NCBI GenBank assembly: GCA_964411925.1
Contig: CAYPNI010000003.1
Coordinates: 1 to 64,000, forward strand
Source of the DNA: VFKU01 sp964411925
GTDB lineage: Bacteria > Hydrogenedentota > Hydrogenedentia > Hydrogenedentales > GCA-2746185
Direction of reading: 5' to 3'
Length of the DNA: 64,000 nucleotides
The first letter of the stretch is position 1, and each line of letters starts with the position of its first letter. Position numbers and translations under genes: made by a program. Positions 1 to 9,279 of the stretch are shown in pieces. Below the pieces are notes generated by a model. That model made no database searches. It was not told where the DNA came from and was given only the letters and a program-made list of their open reading frames with translations.

Positions 1-18
1 CCCCGACCAGTTCTAAAT

Positions 19-47
19 CTGACTGAATACGCAAGTTAGCGTATACC
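19..47 (+). promoter_or_regulatory. possible sigma-70 promoter
   Basis: CTGACT (19-24) and TATACC (42-47) are separated by 17 bases, a plausible but imperfect -35/-10 pair reading rightwards. It lies upstream of a 16-bp palindrome and a tiny ORF that has a good ribosome binding site. Both hexamers match the consensus only partly, so confidence is low. Confidence 0.25.
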
Positions 48-85
48 TGCCACATGGGCGGTGCGGTCGCAACCACAACAGCGAT

Positions 86-101
86 TCCGATAATTATCGG
101 A
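86..101. promoter_or_regulatory. 16-bp perfect palindrome, possible operator
   Basis: TCCGATAATTATCGGA is a perfect inverted repeat with no spacer. It sits between a weak promoter candidate (19-47) and a tiny ORF (123-182), beyond the 3' end of the RND operon. Its size and symmetry resemble a dimeric repressor operator, but no regulator gene is adjacent inside the window. Confidence 0.4.
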
Positions 102-122
102 TTCGCGAACGTGGAGGATCGC

Positions 123-182
123 ATGGCCAAGAAATCTCGTCCCAGTTCGGAGATGGTTCGCGTTTCTACGCTGCGCATCTGA
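123..182 (+). CDS. possible 19-residue microprotein or leader peptide
   Basis: An ATG preceded by GTGGAGG (5-base spacing) opens a 19-codon frame, MAKKSRPSSEMVRVSTLRI, ending in TGA. It is basic at the N-terminus and has no recognisable family. It runs towards the convergent end of the efflux operon. The strong ribosome binding site and the upstream palindrome are the only support. It could equally be the chance remnant of a larger gene lying to the left. Confidence 0.25.
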   Translation: MAKKSRPSSEMVRVSTLRI

Positions 183-211
183 ATCGGCCGCGCCGGATGT
201 GGCCGGAGAGG

Positions 212-1678
212 CTAGTTCGCGCGCGCTGACTCGCCGGCGCCCGCGGTAGCATTCGTCTGCGATTCCCAACCGCCGCCGAGTGCCTTGTACAGCGCTACCA
301 GTGCTGTCGCGCTGCGCGTGCGGCTGTCGGCGAGTTGGTCCTCGGCTTCGAGCTGCCGGCGTTCGGCGTCGAGGACCGTCAGGAAATCCGTGACACCCTG
401 CTGGTAGCGTTTGCGGGCAAGATCCGCCGCCAGACGGCTCGCTTCGTTCGCATTCTGGACGTGGTGTCCGCGCACGCGCTCGGCGTGAAACTGGACCAAC
501 CTCGCGTCGACTTCCTCGAGCGCTTCGAGCACGGTGACTTCGTAGACCGCGAGCTCGGCCTCGGCCCGCGCATCGGCCGCCCGGATTTGTGCGCGGACCC
601 GCGCGAGGTCGAATGCGGCCCAGCGCAGCCTCGGCCCAATGCCGAAGAATCCCGCGCCGCCTTCGAACAATTCGCCGACCGAATCACTTTCGACGCCGAA
701 GGATCCTTCGATTGTCAGGCGAGGAAACAGGTCCGCCGTTTCCACGCCAATGCGGGCGGTGGCGGCGGCGAGCGCGCGTTCGGCCGCTTCGATGTCGGGC
801 CGCCGTTGGAGGAGCGCGTCCGGGTCTCCGATCTGGATGATCGCCGGCAACTCCGGCAGAGCCGCACTCGGAGCCAACTCCGCAACGAGAGCGGACGGCT
901 GCTGTCCCGTCAGCACGCTCAGGCGATAGATCGACTGGCGGATGGCCGCTTCGAGCAGCGGTATGGTGGCGAGCGTGGATTCCAGTTGCGCGCGGGCCCG
1001 TGCCGTGTCGAGCTCCGTTCCTCGGCCACCCTCGAGGAGCGATTCCGTCAGGTCGTACGTGCTCTTCTGGTTTTCCGCGTTGCGCTGCGCCACGCCCAGC
1101 CGTTCCTGGTCGCCACGCAATTGGAAATAATTTCGCGCAACTTCCGCGGAGACCAATACCATCACGTCGCGCCGAATGGCATCGAACCGATCGACTTCCG
1201 CGCGACGCGCTTCGACGGCACGGCGCACGCGGCCGTATACGTCCAATTCCCACGTGGCGTCGAATCCTGCGAAAAACAGGTCCGTCGTTCGATCGCTCGC
1301 GCTCAGGCCGGGCGCGTCCACCTCGCTGAGACGCACCCGGCTGTACCCCGCGGATGCAGGGGCGACCGGAAAGCGGTCGAGCTTTGCCTGCAGAAGGGAT
1401 TCGCGCACGTCGCGGAGGTTCGCGTCCGCGATCCGCAGATCGTGATTGCGGGCGTACGCTTCCCCGATGAGGCGTGTCAACAGCGAATCGTTGAACGATG
1501 TCCACCATGCCGCCTCGATCGGGTCGGCGCGAAAAACCGGCCGCTGCGTGTTGTCGTACGCCTGCGCAACGTCCATCTGGGGGCGCGCGTAGTCCGGACC
1601 GACGAGGCACGCCGGCAGAATCGCCGCACACAGGGCGCTGGCGAGCGCGCGATGTGCGCCGATTGAAACAATCCTCAT
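212..1678 (-). CDS. RND efflux outer-membrane channel lipoprotein (OprM/NodT family)
   Basis: This is the outer-membrane factor that completes a tripartite RND efflux pump, giving substrates a path from the periplasm to the outside. At 488 residues it has the usual family length. The N-terminus has a hydrophobic signal ending in a lipobox (LPAC), so it should be lipidated at about Cys24. The two internally repeated helical halves typical of TolC/OprM follow, with conserved stretches such as WELDVYGRVRR and LQRRPDIEAAE that recur across the NodT group. The start ATG overlaps the stop of the pump gene by 4 bases, so translation is probably coupled. It is the last gene of a co-directional series beginning with the adaptor and pump. 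Confidence 0.95.
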   Translation of the reverse strand: MRIVSIGAHRALASALCAAILPACLVGPDYARPQMDVAQAYDNTQRPVFRADPIEAAWWTSFNDSLLTRLIGEAYARNHDLRIADANLRDVRESLLQAKLDRFPVAPASAGYSRVRLSEVDAPGLSASDRTTDLFFAGFDATWELDVYGRVRRAVEARRAEVDRFDAIRRDVMVLVSAEVARNYFQLRGDQERLGVAQRNAENQKSTYDLTESLLEGGRGTELDTARARAQLESTLATIPLLEAAIRQSIYRLSVLTGQQPSALVAELAPSAALPELPAIIQIGDPDALLQRRPDIEAAERALAAATARIGVETADLFPRLTIEGSFGVESDSVGELFEGGAGFFGIGPRLRWAAFDLARVRAQIRAADARAEAELAVYEVTVLEALEEVDARLVQFHAERVRGHHVQNANEASRLAADLARKRYQQGVTDFLTVLDAERRQLEAEDQLADSRTRSATALVALYKALGGGWESQTNATAGAGESARAN

Positions 1679-4600
1679 GGCTGCGTTACCTCCGCGACCT
1701 TGGTCCCCGCCGCGTCGGCGTTGGGCCGCCGCCTGAGCCCGGCGATCCAGCGGATCACGTAATAGAAGACCGGCGTCAGAAAAATGCCGAAGAACGTGAC
1801 GCCGAGCATCCCGTAGAAGACGGCCGTGCCGAGCGAGCGGCGCATTTCGGCCGCCGGTCCTGTCGCGATCAGGAGCGGCACGACTCCCAGAATGAAGGCA
1901 AACGACGTCATCAGGATCGGGCGCAATCGAAGCCGCGACCCCTCGACCGTCGCGTCGAATCGCGATTTGCCCTCATCCTCCTGCGCCTTGGCGAATTCAA
2001 CGATGAGAATGGCGTTCTTCGATGCGAGCGCCACCAGCACCACGAACCCGATCTGCGTGAGTATGTTGTTGTCCAGACCGCGCAACCAGACACCGGAAAT
2101 CGCGCTCAACAGGCACATCGGGACGATGAGGATGATCGCCAGTGGCAACGACCATGATTCGTACAGCGCGGCAAGCACGAGAAACACGAAAAGCACGGAG
2201 AGCGGGAAGACGATCGTCGCCGTGTTGCCCGCCGTCTTCTGCTCGTAGGCGAGACCGGTCCACTCGAAGCCGAATCCGTGAGGCAGGACGTCGCCCGCCA
2301 GCCGTTCCATCGCCGCGAGCCCCTGTCCCGAACTGACCCCCGGCAGCGTGCTACCGTTGACCGTGGCCGAGGGATACAGGTTGTACCGCGTGACGAGATC
2401 CGGCCCGGCCGCGGGGCGGATTCCCAGAACGGAGCCCAGCGGGACCATCGCGCCGGTCGCGCTGCGCGTCCGCAGGTTCATCACATCATCGATCTCCAGC
2501 CGGAACGGCGCATCGGCCTGCGCGCGCACCTGGAACGTGCGGCCGAGAAAGTTGAAGTCATTCACGTACGCCGAGCCGAGATAAATCCTGAGCGTTTCGA
2601 AGACGCTTTCCACCGGGACATCCAGCATCTGGGCGCGCGTGCGGTCAATGTCGGCGTAGAGCTGCGGCGTGTTCGCCCGGAACGTGGAAAACACCGCGAC
2701 CAGGCCCGGCTCCGCGTTTGCCCGGCCCACCAATTCGTCGGTCGCGGACTGCAACATCGCGTAGCCGCGGCCCGACCGATCCTGTAACTGCATCTGGAAT
2801 CCGCCCGAGGTGCCGATGCCAGGCACCGGCGGTGGGTTCAGCACAAAGATGAAGGCGCCCTTGATCGCGCCGACGCGGTGCTGCAGGTCCTGAATAATCT
2901 GTACCGCGCCCAATCCGTGTTCCACGCGCTCTTCGAAGGGATCGAGGCCGGTGAAAATCGCCGCGGCGTTCGGCGCATTCGTGCGTGACGCACCGGAGAA
3001 CCCCGCGAACGCGACCGCGTTCCGGATACCGGGGGTCTCCCGGCAAATCTCGGAGACCTGCTTCACGATCTCGTCCGTGCGCTCGAGTGAGGCGCTGTCG
3101 GGCAGCTGGATCGAGACGATCAGGTAGCCCTGGTCCTGCTCGGGGACGAATCCCACGGGGACGCGGCCGAACATGGAATACGTCGCGCCGAGCAGCGCCA
3201 CGTAGACGATGAGCACGATGACGCTCACGCGCAACAGCCTCGCGACCGCCCCGGCGTAGAGACTCGTCGAACGGTCGAAGCCCCAGTTGAACAGCCGGAA
3301 AAACCAGCCGAAGAGCGCCGCGCCGAGCCGCGCGGCCGGCGAATGACTCGCCCCTTCGGGCTTGAGCAGGATCGCGGCGAGCGCGGGGCTCAGCGTGAGC
3401 GAATTCACCATCGAGATCAGGGTGGCGCACGCAATGGTGATTGCGAACTGCCGATAGAACTGGCCGGTGATGCCGCTGATGAAAGCCGTGGGCACGAACA
3501 CAGAGGTGAGCACCAGCGAAATCGCGACGATGGCGCCGCCGACCTCGTCCATCGCGACGCGCGCGGCCTCACGCGGCTGAAGCCCCTTCTCGATGTTTCG
3601 CTGCACGTTCTCGACAACTACGATGGCATCGTCCACCACGATGCCGATGGCCAGCACGAGACCGAAAAGCGTCAGATTGTTCAGGGAGAACCCCAGCGCC
3701 TGCATGACGGCGAAGGTGCCCACAAGTGAGACCGGAATCGCGAACAGCGGGATGATGGACGCGCGCCAGGACTGCAGGAATATCACGATGACGAGGACCA
3801 CGAGCACGACCGCTTCGTAGATCGTTTTGTAGACTTCGTGAATCGATTCCGCGACGAATTCCGTCGGGTCATACACGATGTCGAACGCGAGACCTTCCGG
3901 GAAGGACTCCGACAGTCCGGCCATGGTCTCGCGCACCGCTTCGGACGTCGCGAGTGCGTTCGACCCCGGCCGCTGAAAGATCACCAGTGCGACGGCGGCC
4001 TGGTTGTTCAGGTAGCTGTTCGTGACGTAATCCTGCGCCCCGAGCTCGACGTACGCGACGTCGCGCAGTCGCGTGAACCGCGCGTCCGCGCCGGTCTTGA
4101 TGATGATCTCCTCGAATTGCTCGGGCTGAATCAGCCGGCCCTGCGCGTTCACCGTGAGCTGGAACGCCGCGCTGCCCGCCGGAATCGGCGGCTGGCCGAG
4201 CGTGCCCGCGGCGACTTGCACGTTTTGCGCCTGCAGCGCGCGGACTACGTCCGGCGCGGTGAGGTCGATGGCGGCGAGCTTGTCCGGGTCGAGCCAGACG
4301 CGCATGCTGTATTCGCGCGCGCCGAACATGTTGATGCTGCCGACCCCCGGGATGCGGGCGAGCACGTCGCGTACTTGCAGCAGCGCATAGTTACTGATGT
4401 AGAGCTGGTCCAGCGAATCGTCCGGCGAAAGCATGTGGACGACCATGAGGATGTCGGGCGAGCTTTTCGCGGTCGTCACGCCCAGCCGCCGGACTTCCTC
4501 GGGCAGCCGCGTCTCCGCGATCGCAACGCGGTTCTGCACCAGGACCTGCGCCTTGTCCAGGTCGGTGCCGAGCCGGAACGTAATGGTCAGTTGCATGCGG

Positions 4601-4863
4601 CCGTCGGTGGTGCAATTCGACTGCATGTAGAGCATGTCTTCGACGCCGTTCACTTCTTGCTCGATGGGCGTGGCGACCGTTTCCGCCACGGTGGCGGCGT
4701 TCGCACCGGGGTAGACCGCGGTGACGACGATCGTGGGTGGCGCGACTTCGGGATACTGGGCGACGGGCAGGCCGAGGTACGCGATGCCGCCGACGAGGAC
4801 GACGACAATCGATATCACGAAAGCGAAGATGGGCCGGTCGATGAAGAATCGCGGGATATTCAT
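1675..4863 (-). CDS. RND family inner-membrane efflux transporter (HAE1, AcrB/MexB-like)
   Basis: A proton-driven drug or hydrophobe exporter of the inner membrane, 1062 residues, the full length for this family. The N-terminus (NIPRFFIDRPIFAFVISI) is the classic HAE1 opening. The proton-relay Asp pair is present in TM4 (GIVVDDAIVVVENV) and the TM10 lysine is present (ALASKNAILIVEFAK), so the pump should be functional. Two large periplasmic loops lie between TM1-2 and TM7-8. The start overlaps the adaptor stop (ATGA) and the stop overlaps the channel start (ATGA), which means a translationally coupled adaptor-pump-channel cassette. The order and the HAE1 signature point to multidrug or lipophilic substrates rather than metals. 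Confidence 0.97.
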   Translation of the reverse strand: MNIPRFFIDRPIFAFVISIVVVLVGGIAYLGLPVAQYPEVAPPTIVVTAVYPGANAATVAETVATPIEQEVNGVEDMLYMQSNCTTDGRMQLTITFRLGTDLDKAQVLVQNRVAIAETRLPEEVRRLGVTTAKSSPDILMVVHMLSPDDSLDQLYISNYALLQVRDVLARIPGVGSINMFGAREYSMRVWLDPDKLAAIDLTAPDVVRALQAQNVQVAAGTLGQPPIPAGSAAFQLTVNAQGRLIQPEQFEEIIIKTGADARFTRLRDVAYVELGAQDYVTNSYLNNQAAVALVIFQRPGSNALATSEAVRETMAGLSESFPEGLAFDIVYDPTEFVAESIHEVYKTIYEAVVLVVLVIVIFLQSWRASIIPLFAIPVSLVGTFAVMQALGFSLNNLTLFGLVLAIGIVVDDAIVVVENVQRNIEKGLQPREAARVAMDEVGGAIVAISLVLTSVFVPTAFISGITGQFYRQFAITIACATLISMVNSLTLSPALAAILLKPEGASHSPAARLGAALFGWFFRLFNWGFDRSTSLYAGAVARLLRVSVIVLIVYVALLGATYSMFGRVPVGFVPEQDQGYLIVSIQLPDSASLERTDEIVKQVSEICRETPGIRNAVAFAGFSGASRTNAPNAAAIFTGLDPFEERVEHGLGAVQIIQDLQHRVGAIKGAFIFVLNPPPVPGIGTSGGFQMQLQDRSGRGYAMLQSATDELVGRANAEPGLVAVFSTFRANTPQLYADIDRTRAQMLDVPVESVFETLRIYLGSAYVNDFNFLGRTFQVRAQADAPFRLEIDDVMNLRTRSATGAMVPLGSVLGIRPAAGPDLVTRYNLYPSATVNGSTLPGVSSGQGLAAMERLAGDVLPHGFGFEWTGLAYEQKTAGNTATIVFPLSVLFVFLVLAALYESWSLPLAIILIVPMCLLSAISGVWLRGLDNNILTQIGFVVLVALASKNAILIVEFAKAQEDEGKSRFDATVEGSRLRLRPILMTSFAFILGVVPLLIATGPAAEMRRSLGTAVFYGMLGVTFFGIFLTPVFYYVIRWIAGLRRRPNADAAGTKVAEVTQP

Positions 4864-6134
4864 GGCGCGGGCGGTTCCTGTGTCGGATCGGTGAGCGACT
4901 CGACAACGGGAAGGCGCCGCATCAGTTCCTCGGGCGTCTCGATGGCCGCGGGTTCAATGTCCACGCGCTCCGCGGTCACCGTCTGGCCCGGCCGCGCACG
5001 CTGCACTCCATCGACAATGACCAGATCGAGCGTGGACAGGCCCTCGTCTACGACGCGCAAGCCGTCGATCATCCGGCCGAGCTTCACCTCGCGGATGCTG
5101 ACCGCGTCCGCCTCGTCCACGACGTACACGAAGGTGCGCGACTGGTCCGTCACCACGGCGGAATCGGGGATCTGAATCGCCGGATACCGGCCCAGACCGA
5201 TGAGGCGGATGCGGACGAAGAGTCCCGGCAGCAGCAGGTCGTCCGGGTTGCGGAACACGGCACGCCCGCGTAAGGTGCCCGTATTGGGATCGATCTGATT
5301 GTCCACGAAATCCATCACGCCTTCATGACCGAACGCATCCTCGTCGGCGAGTTTGATCAGGACGGTGTTGGGTTCGGTGCGCGAGCTTTCCCGGACGCCG
5401 GAGATGTTGAGCCGTGTGTACTTGAGCATGGCGCGTTCGCTCACGTCGAAGTAGCAGTGAATGGGATCGAGCGATACGATGGTAGTGAGCAGCGTGGATT
5501 CCGACGAGCCGCCGCTCACGAGATTGCCCACGCTAACATTGTGCCGGCTGACACGGCCGCGGATTGGCGCGCGCACGTGCGTGAATTCGACGTCGAGTTC
5601 CGCGCTCTGGATGCTCGCGCGGGCCGCCTCGACTTCCGCCGCCGCTTGTTGAACGGACTTGCTTCGTGTGTCGTAGTCCTCGGCGGAAATCGCCCGGTCC
5701 TCGAGCAGCGTCTCCGCGCGTTTGAGGTCGTTGTTCGCGAGATCGAGCCGGGCCTGTGCGCGTGACAGTTCCGCCCTCGTCGCCCGCAGAACGGCCTCGA
5801 ACGGCCGCGGATCGATGACGAATAGCAAGTCGCCCTTTTCGACGATCGCGCCATCCTGGAAATGAATCGACTCGAGGTATCCGCTGACGCGCGCCCGCAC
5901 CTCGACGCTGTCGATGGCGCGAAGGCGGCCTGTGTATTCGTCCCACTCGACCACCTGGCGCTCGACGGGTCGCGCGACCGACACGGCCGGCGGCGGCATG
6001 GGCGGGGGCGCGGGCGGGGAGCCGCACGCGCCCAGCAACACACTCAGTACAAGCACCGGGGCGGTGCGGACCACGTTGCTCAGCACGTTCGCCCTCCCAG
6101 GCGTGATTCGCCGCGACGGACAGTGATCAGTCAT
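4860..6134 (-). CDS. RND efflux periplasmic adaptor (membrane fusion protein)
   Basis: The periplasmic adaptor linking the pump to the outer-membrane channel, 424 residues. The N-terminal segment holds a lipobox (LLGACGSPP), so the mature protein is probably a lipoprotein of the inner membrane. A lipoyl/barrel-sandwich region (GYLESIHFQDGAIVEKGDLLFVIDPRPF), an alpha-hairpin (about residues 120-190) and beta-barrel domains follow, as in AcrA. The ATG at 6134 overlaps the dps-like stop by 4 bases and has GAGGGCGGA just upstream, so the start is well supported even though it leaves about 20 residues before the hydrophobic signal. The overlap with dps ties the pump to the upstream stress genes. 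Confidence 0.95.
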   Translation of the reverse strand: MTDHCPSRRITPGRANVLSNVVRTAPVLVLSVLLGACGSPPAPPPMPPPAVSVARPVERQVVEWDEYTGRLRAIDSVEVRARVSGYLESIHFQDGAIVEKGDLLFVIDPRPFEAVLRATRAELSRAQARLDLANNDLKRAETLLEDRAISAEDYDTRSKSVQQAAAEVEAARASIQSAELDVEFTHVRAPIRGRVSRHNVSVGNLVSGGSSESTLLTTIVSLDPIHCYFDVSERAMLKYTRLNISGVRESSRTEPNTVLIKLADEDAFGHEGVMDFVDNQIDPNTGTLRGRAVFRNPDDLLLPGLFVRIRLIGLGRYPAIQIPDSAVVTDQSRTFVYVVDEADAVSIREVKLGRMIDGLRVVDEGLSTLDLVIVDGVQRARPGQTVTAERVDIEPAAIETPEELMRRLPVVESLTDPTQEPPAP

Positions 6135-6640
6135 TCCGCCCTCGTGATTTCCGAAAGATACCAGGCGCGTCCCTCAGTCTCGTCTATCCAGTTTTCGATC
6201 AGACTCGCCGTGGCCACATCGCCGTGCCGCTCGCAAATCTCGTGCGTGGAGCGTAGCGAGCGCGCGAGCTGCCGGTTGTCGGCCAGCAGTTCCAACAGCA
6301 TCTCCTCCGGCGCGAGGAACTCGCTGTTGTTGTCTTTCAGGCACTGGTGTCGCGCGATGTCGCCGATGGACCGGATTGCCGTGCCCCCGATCTTTCGCGC
6401 GCGTTCGGCGATCGGATCGGTCATGGCCATCAGTTCGGATGCATGTTCGTCGAGCAACAGGTGGTAGTCGCGAAACGACGGCCCGGACATATGCCAGTGA
6501 AAGTTCTTGGTCTTGAGAAAGAGGGTGAACACGTCCGCCAGCAATGGCCGTAGGGCGTCGGATATATTTTCGACGCCTTGGTCCCCGAGATCGTTCGGTT
6601 GGGGATTCAGATGCATTCTCGCCGATGACGTTCTCTTCAT
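6131..6640 (-). CDS. dps: Dps-family ferritin-like protein
   Basis: A mini-ferritin that binds and oxidises Fe(II) with peroxide and may protect DNA. The ferroxidase-site signature is visible: NFHWHMSGPSFRDYHLLLDEH, with His, Asp and Glu ligands where Dps proteins carry them. From ATG 6640 the protein is 169 residues, normal for Dps. This start overlaps the amidohydrolase stop (ATGA); an internal Met (MHLNP) a few codons later is an alternative. Earlier in-frame codons run into the neighbouring gene and are unlikely to be used. The basic N-terminal extension (MKRTSSARMHLN) might aid DNA binding. Its position between a secreted hydrolase and an efflux adaptor is unusual and suggests a stress-response operon. 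Confidence 0.9.
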   Translation of the reverse strand: MKRTSSARMHLNPQPNDLGDQGVENISDALRPLLADVFTLFLKTKNFHWHMSGPSFRDYHLLLDEHASELMAMTDPIAERARKIGGTAIRSIGDIARHQCLKDNNSEFLAPEEMLLELLADNRQLARSLRSTHEICERHGDVATASLIENWIDETEGRAWYLSEITRAE

Positions 6641-8442
6641 AGCCCCGTCCGATCTCCCAGGCTGAGCGACGAACCCTGCTGATAGCCGCCGTACACGGCC
6701 ACGGGCGACCACGCCGGACTCACCGGCGGCGGTGGCGGCGGGGCGAAACTATCGAAGGGGGCCGCCGCGTAGACGACGTCGCCGCCGACGACCGTTAGTA
6801 CCGATTCGATGCCCTTGATCTCTTCCGCGTCGATGGAGAAGTAGTCTGCGGACAGCACGGCGAAGTCGGCGTATTGACCCGGAGCGATCCGCCCTTTAAT
6901 GTCTTCGTCGCCGCTGAACCAGGCACTGCCGGCGGTATACAACGCGAGTGCCTCGGCACGGGTGAGCCGATTCTGGCGCGCGGCGATTCGCGTACCGCCG
7001 ACCGTCTTACCCGTGACCATCCAATACAGCGACACCCAGGGGTTGTGGCTGCTCACGCGGGTGGCGTCTGTACCCGCGCCGATCGGCAGTCCAGCGTCCA
7101 GCATTGCGCGCAGGGGCGGCGCGAAGGCCGCGGCCTTCCGGCCATATCTCTCGGCGAATGCTTCGCCCGCGAAGGCCATGCGGTCCTGAATCGCCACGCC
7201 GCCGCCGAGGCGTTTGATGCGCGCGATGTTCCCGGTGCTGACGGTCTCCGCGTGGTCGATGCACCACCGCGCGGTGTATCCCGTCTCGGCGAAGATGGGC
7301 TCGAATACGTCGAGGATCCGCGTAATGGACTCGTCATAGGTCGCATGGATCCGGATCGGCCAATCGCGCTCCGCGAGCAACCGGACCACGGCGGACAGCT
7401 CCGTCTCCATTGACGGTTTCAACTCGGGCCGCGGGGCGAGGAAGTTTTCGTAGTCGCCCGCGGACCACACCAGGTTTTCACCGGCTCCCTCGGTCAAATA
7501 GCCGTTCAACCGCTCAACCGCGAGGTTGTGATTCAGTTTTTCGCTCGTGGTCCAGCGTTCGTAGTCCTGCAGTTCGGAGCCGGACACTTGCGCGAACAGG
7601 TAGTTCGAGATGCGCAGCGGAAGTCCTGGATTTGCCGCCAGGGCCGCCGTCGCCGCATAGTCCGCGGGATACACGTGCCCGCCGCCGCCCGTGTCAACGG
7701 CGCTGGTGAGCCCGAAACGATTCAGCTCGCGGAAAAAATGCTCCGTAGAGTTCACCTGATCGTCCGCCGAGAGCTGCGGCAGTCGCGCGATCGTCGTGTA
7801 GAGGATCGCCGGACTTGGTTCTGCGTGCAGAATTGCACCGCCGCCCTCGACAAACTCGAAACGGCCTCCTGGCGGCGGAACGCTTTCCGGTGTCAGCCCA
7901 AACGCCCGCACGCCCGCCGCGTTCAGCAATCCCTGGCTGTAGAGGAACAGCACGAACACCGGCGCATCCGGCGACGCTTCGTTCAGTTCCGCGACGGTCG
8001 GCATGCGACGTTCGCGAAACTGGTAGGGCGACCACCCGCCAATGACGCGCACCCACTGGCCTTCGGGCGTTCGTTTTGCCTGCTCGCGAATCATTTCGAG
8101 TCCACGCTCGAGCGAGTCGACACCGTCCCAGCGCAGTTCGAGGTTGTAGAACCGGCCGCCGCGCACGACGTGCAGGTGCGAGTCGTTCAAGCCCGGAATG
8201 ATTGTGCGGCCCCGCGCGTCGATCGTTCGCCCGCTCTCCACGCGGTACGCCGCAACGGCGGCGTCATCGCCCACCGCGACGAACAGGCCGTCCTTCACCG
8301 CGAACGCTGTCGCGCGCGGCCGCGCGCCGTCCATCGTGTACACGTCCGCATTGACGACGACCAGGTCTGCCGGGTGCGCCGATGCGCCGACCGCAACGAT
8401 GGCCATTGCCATCGCGAGCGCGATCAGGAATCGAGCGGTCAT
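6637..8442 (-). CDS. secreted amidohydrolase family protein (YtcJ-like)
   Basis: A metal-dependent hydrolase of the amidohydrolase superfamily, 601 residues, with a cleavable signal peptide (MTARFLIALAMAMAIVAVGASA-HPA), so it should act in the periplasm. The first metal-binding motif is LNDSHLHVVRGG (HxH). Later features include RIHATYDESITR, WCIDHAETVS and GAGTDATRVS, matching the His, His and Asp ligands of the YtcJ branch. The substrate is unknown; relatives hydrolyse amides, imides or cyclic ureas. It lies 24 bases downstream of the isochorismatase-like gene and overlaps dps, inside the co-directional stress/efflux block. Confidence 0.9.
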   Translation of the reverse strand: MTARFLIALAMAMAIVAVGASAHPADLVVVNADVYTMDGARPRATAFAVKDGLFVAVGDDAAVAAYRVESGRTIDARGRTIIPGLNDSHLHVVRGGRFYNLELRWDGVDSLERGLEMIREQAKRTPEGQWVRVIGGWSPYQFRERRMPTVAELNEASPDAPVFVLFLYSQGLLNAAGVRAFGLTPESVPPPGGRFEFVEGGGAILHAEPSPAILYTTIARLPQLSADDQVNSTEHFFRELNRFGLTSAVDTGGGGHVYPADYAATAALAANPGLPLRISNYLFAQVSGSELQDYERWTTSEKLNHNLAVERLNGYLTEGAGENLVWSAGDYENFLAPRPELKPSMETELSAVVRLLAERDWPIRIHATYDESITRILDVFEPIFAETGYTARWCIDHAETVSTGNIARIKRLGGGVAIQDRMAFAGEAFAERYGRKAAAFAPPLRAMLDAGLPIGAGTDATRVSSHNPWVSLYWMVTGKTVGGTRIAARQNRLTRAEALALYTAGSAWFSGDEDIKGRIAPGQYADFAVLSADYFSIDAEEIKGIESVLTVVGGDVVYAAAPFDSFAPPPPPPVSPAWSPVAVYGGYQQGSSLSLGDRTGL

Positions 8443-8466
8443 GCGCGGGCTCCGTCCGGGTCTCGG

Positions 8467-9225
8467 CTACGACTTGGCCTTCGCCGCTTCCTGCGCCTTC
8501 AGATAGCTCTCGTAGACGGCGCGGTAATTCGGCACGAGATGGTTGTAGATCGCGCCCCATTGCGCCGCATCCGGCCGGTTCCACGTCCGCTGAAATTCGC
8601 ACAGCACCGCGTTCGTGGACACCGGAATGATTCCGGCCTGCGCCATCCGCGCAATCGTCGTCTGGGACGCCATCACGCTCGGATCGCCCGAGGCGTCCGT
8701 GACGAAGTAGACGTTGTATCCGTCCGCCTTCGCCTGCAGCGCGGGGAACGCCACGCACACACTGGTCCACACCCCGGCGATGACCAGCGTCTTGCGTCCG
8801 GTCGCCTCGACCGCCTTCACAAAATCCGCGTTGTCCCACGCGCTAATCTCGCCTTTGCGCGGGACGTATTGCGCTTTGGAACCCAACTGCAACAGTTCGT
8901 CCATCAGCGGACCGTTCGGACCATTGGGTTCGGACGCGGTCATGATAATCGGCGCCTTGGCCTGCTCCGCGATTTTCACCAGGCCGATGGTGTTGTTGCG
9001 CAGTTCCGCGACCGGTACGTCCTTGACCGTCTGAAACAGCCCGGTCTGATGGTCGAGCAGCAGAATCACTGAGTCGTTCGGATTGAGCAGCACCTTCGAC
9101 GCCGCTTCGCTGGGCTGGCGAGACAAACCCGGAATCGGCTGTCTCTCGCGGTCCTGTCCCAACACGTCCGGCGCGAGCGCCAGCATTACCAAAATCACAG
9201 TCGCTCCGATCCACATACGGTTCAT
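8467..9225 (-). CDS. exported isochorismatase-family cysteine hydrolase (YcaC-like)
   Basis: A 252-residue cysteine hydrolase of the isochorismatase superfamily. The catalytic elements can be seen: an aspartate in VILLLDHQTGLF, a lysine candidate in VPRKGEIS, and the nucleophile cysteine in GVWTSVCVAFPAL. The DHQTGLF and WDNADFVKAVEATGRKTLVIAGVWT patterns match the YcaC subgroup rather than true isochorismatases. The first 23 residues form a signal peptide (ending LAPDVLGQ), so the enzyme is probably periplasmic, whereas most YcaC proteins are cytosolic. The natural substrate is not known for the group. It is followed by the amidohydrolase and preceded by the chloroperoxidase-like hydrolase. 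Confidence 0.9.
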   Translation of the reverse strand: MNRMWIGATVILVMLALAPDVLGQDRERQPIPGLSRQPSEAASKVLLNPNDSVILLLDHQTGLFQTVKDVPVAELRNNTIGLVKIAEQAKAPIIMTASEPNGPNGPLMDELLQLGSKAQYVPRKGEISAWDNADFVKAVEATGRKTLVIAGVWTSVCVAFPALQAKADGYNVYFVTDASGDPSVMASQTTIARMAQAGIIPVSTNAVLCEFQRTWNRPDAAQWGAIYNHLVPNYRAVYESYLKAQEAAKAKS

Positions 9226-9279
9226 TTCAATCTCCTTCCTGGTTGCGTCAAGTCTAGTCTTGTTGGTCAGACGAGTGGT

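Noticed and set aside
335..1666. Long plus-strand open frame opposite the outer-membrane channel gene
   Set aside because: It is an antisense shadow produced by high GC codon bias; its product is Arg-rich with no family features, and the minus-strand frame encodes a clear OprM-type protein.
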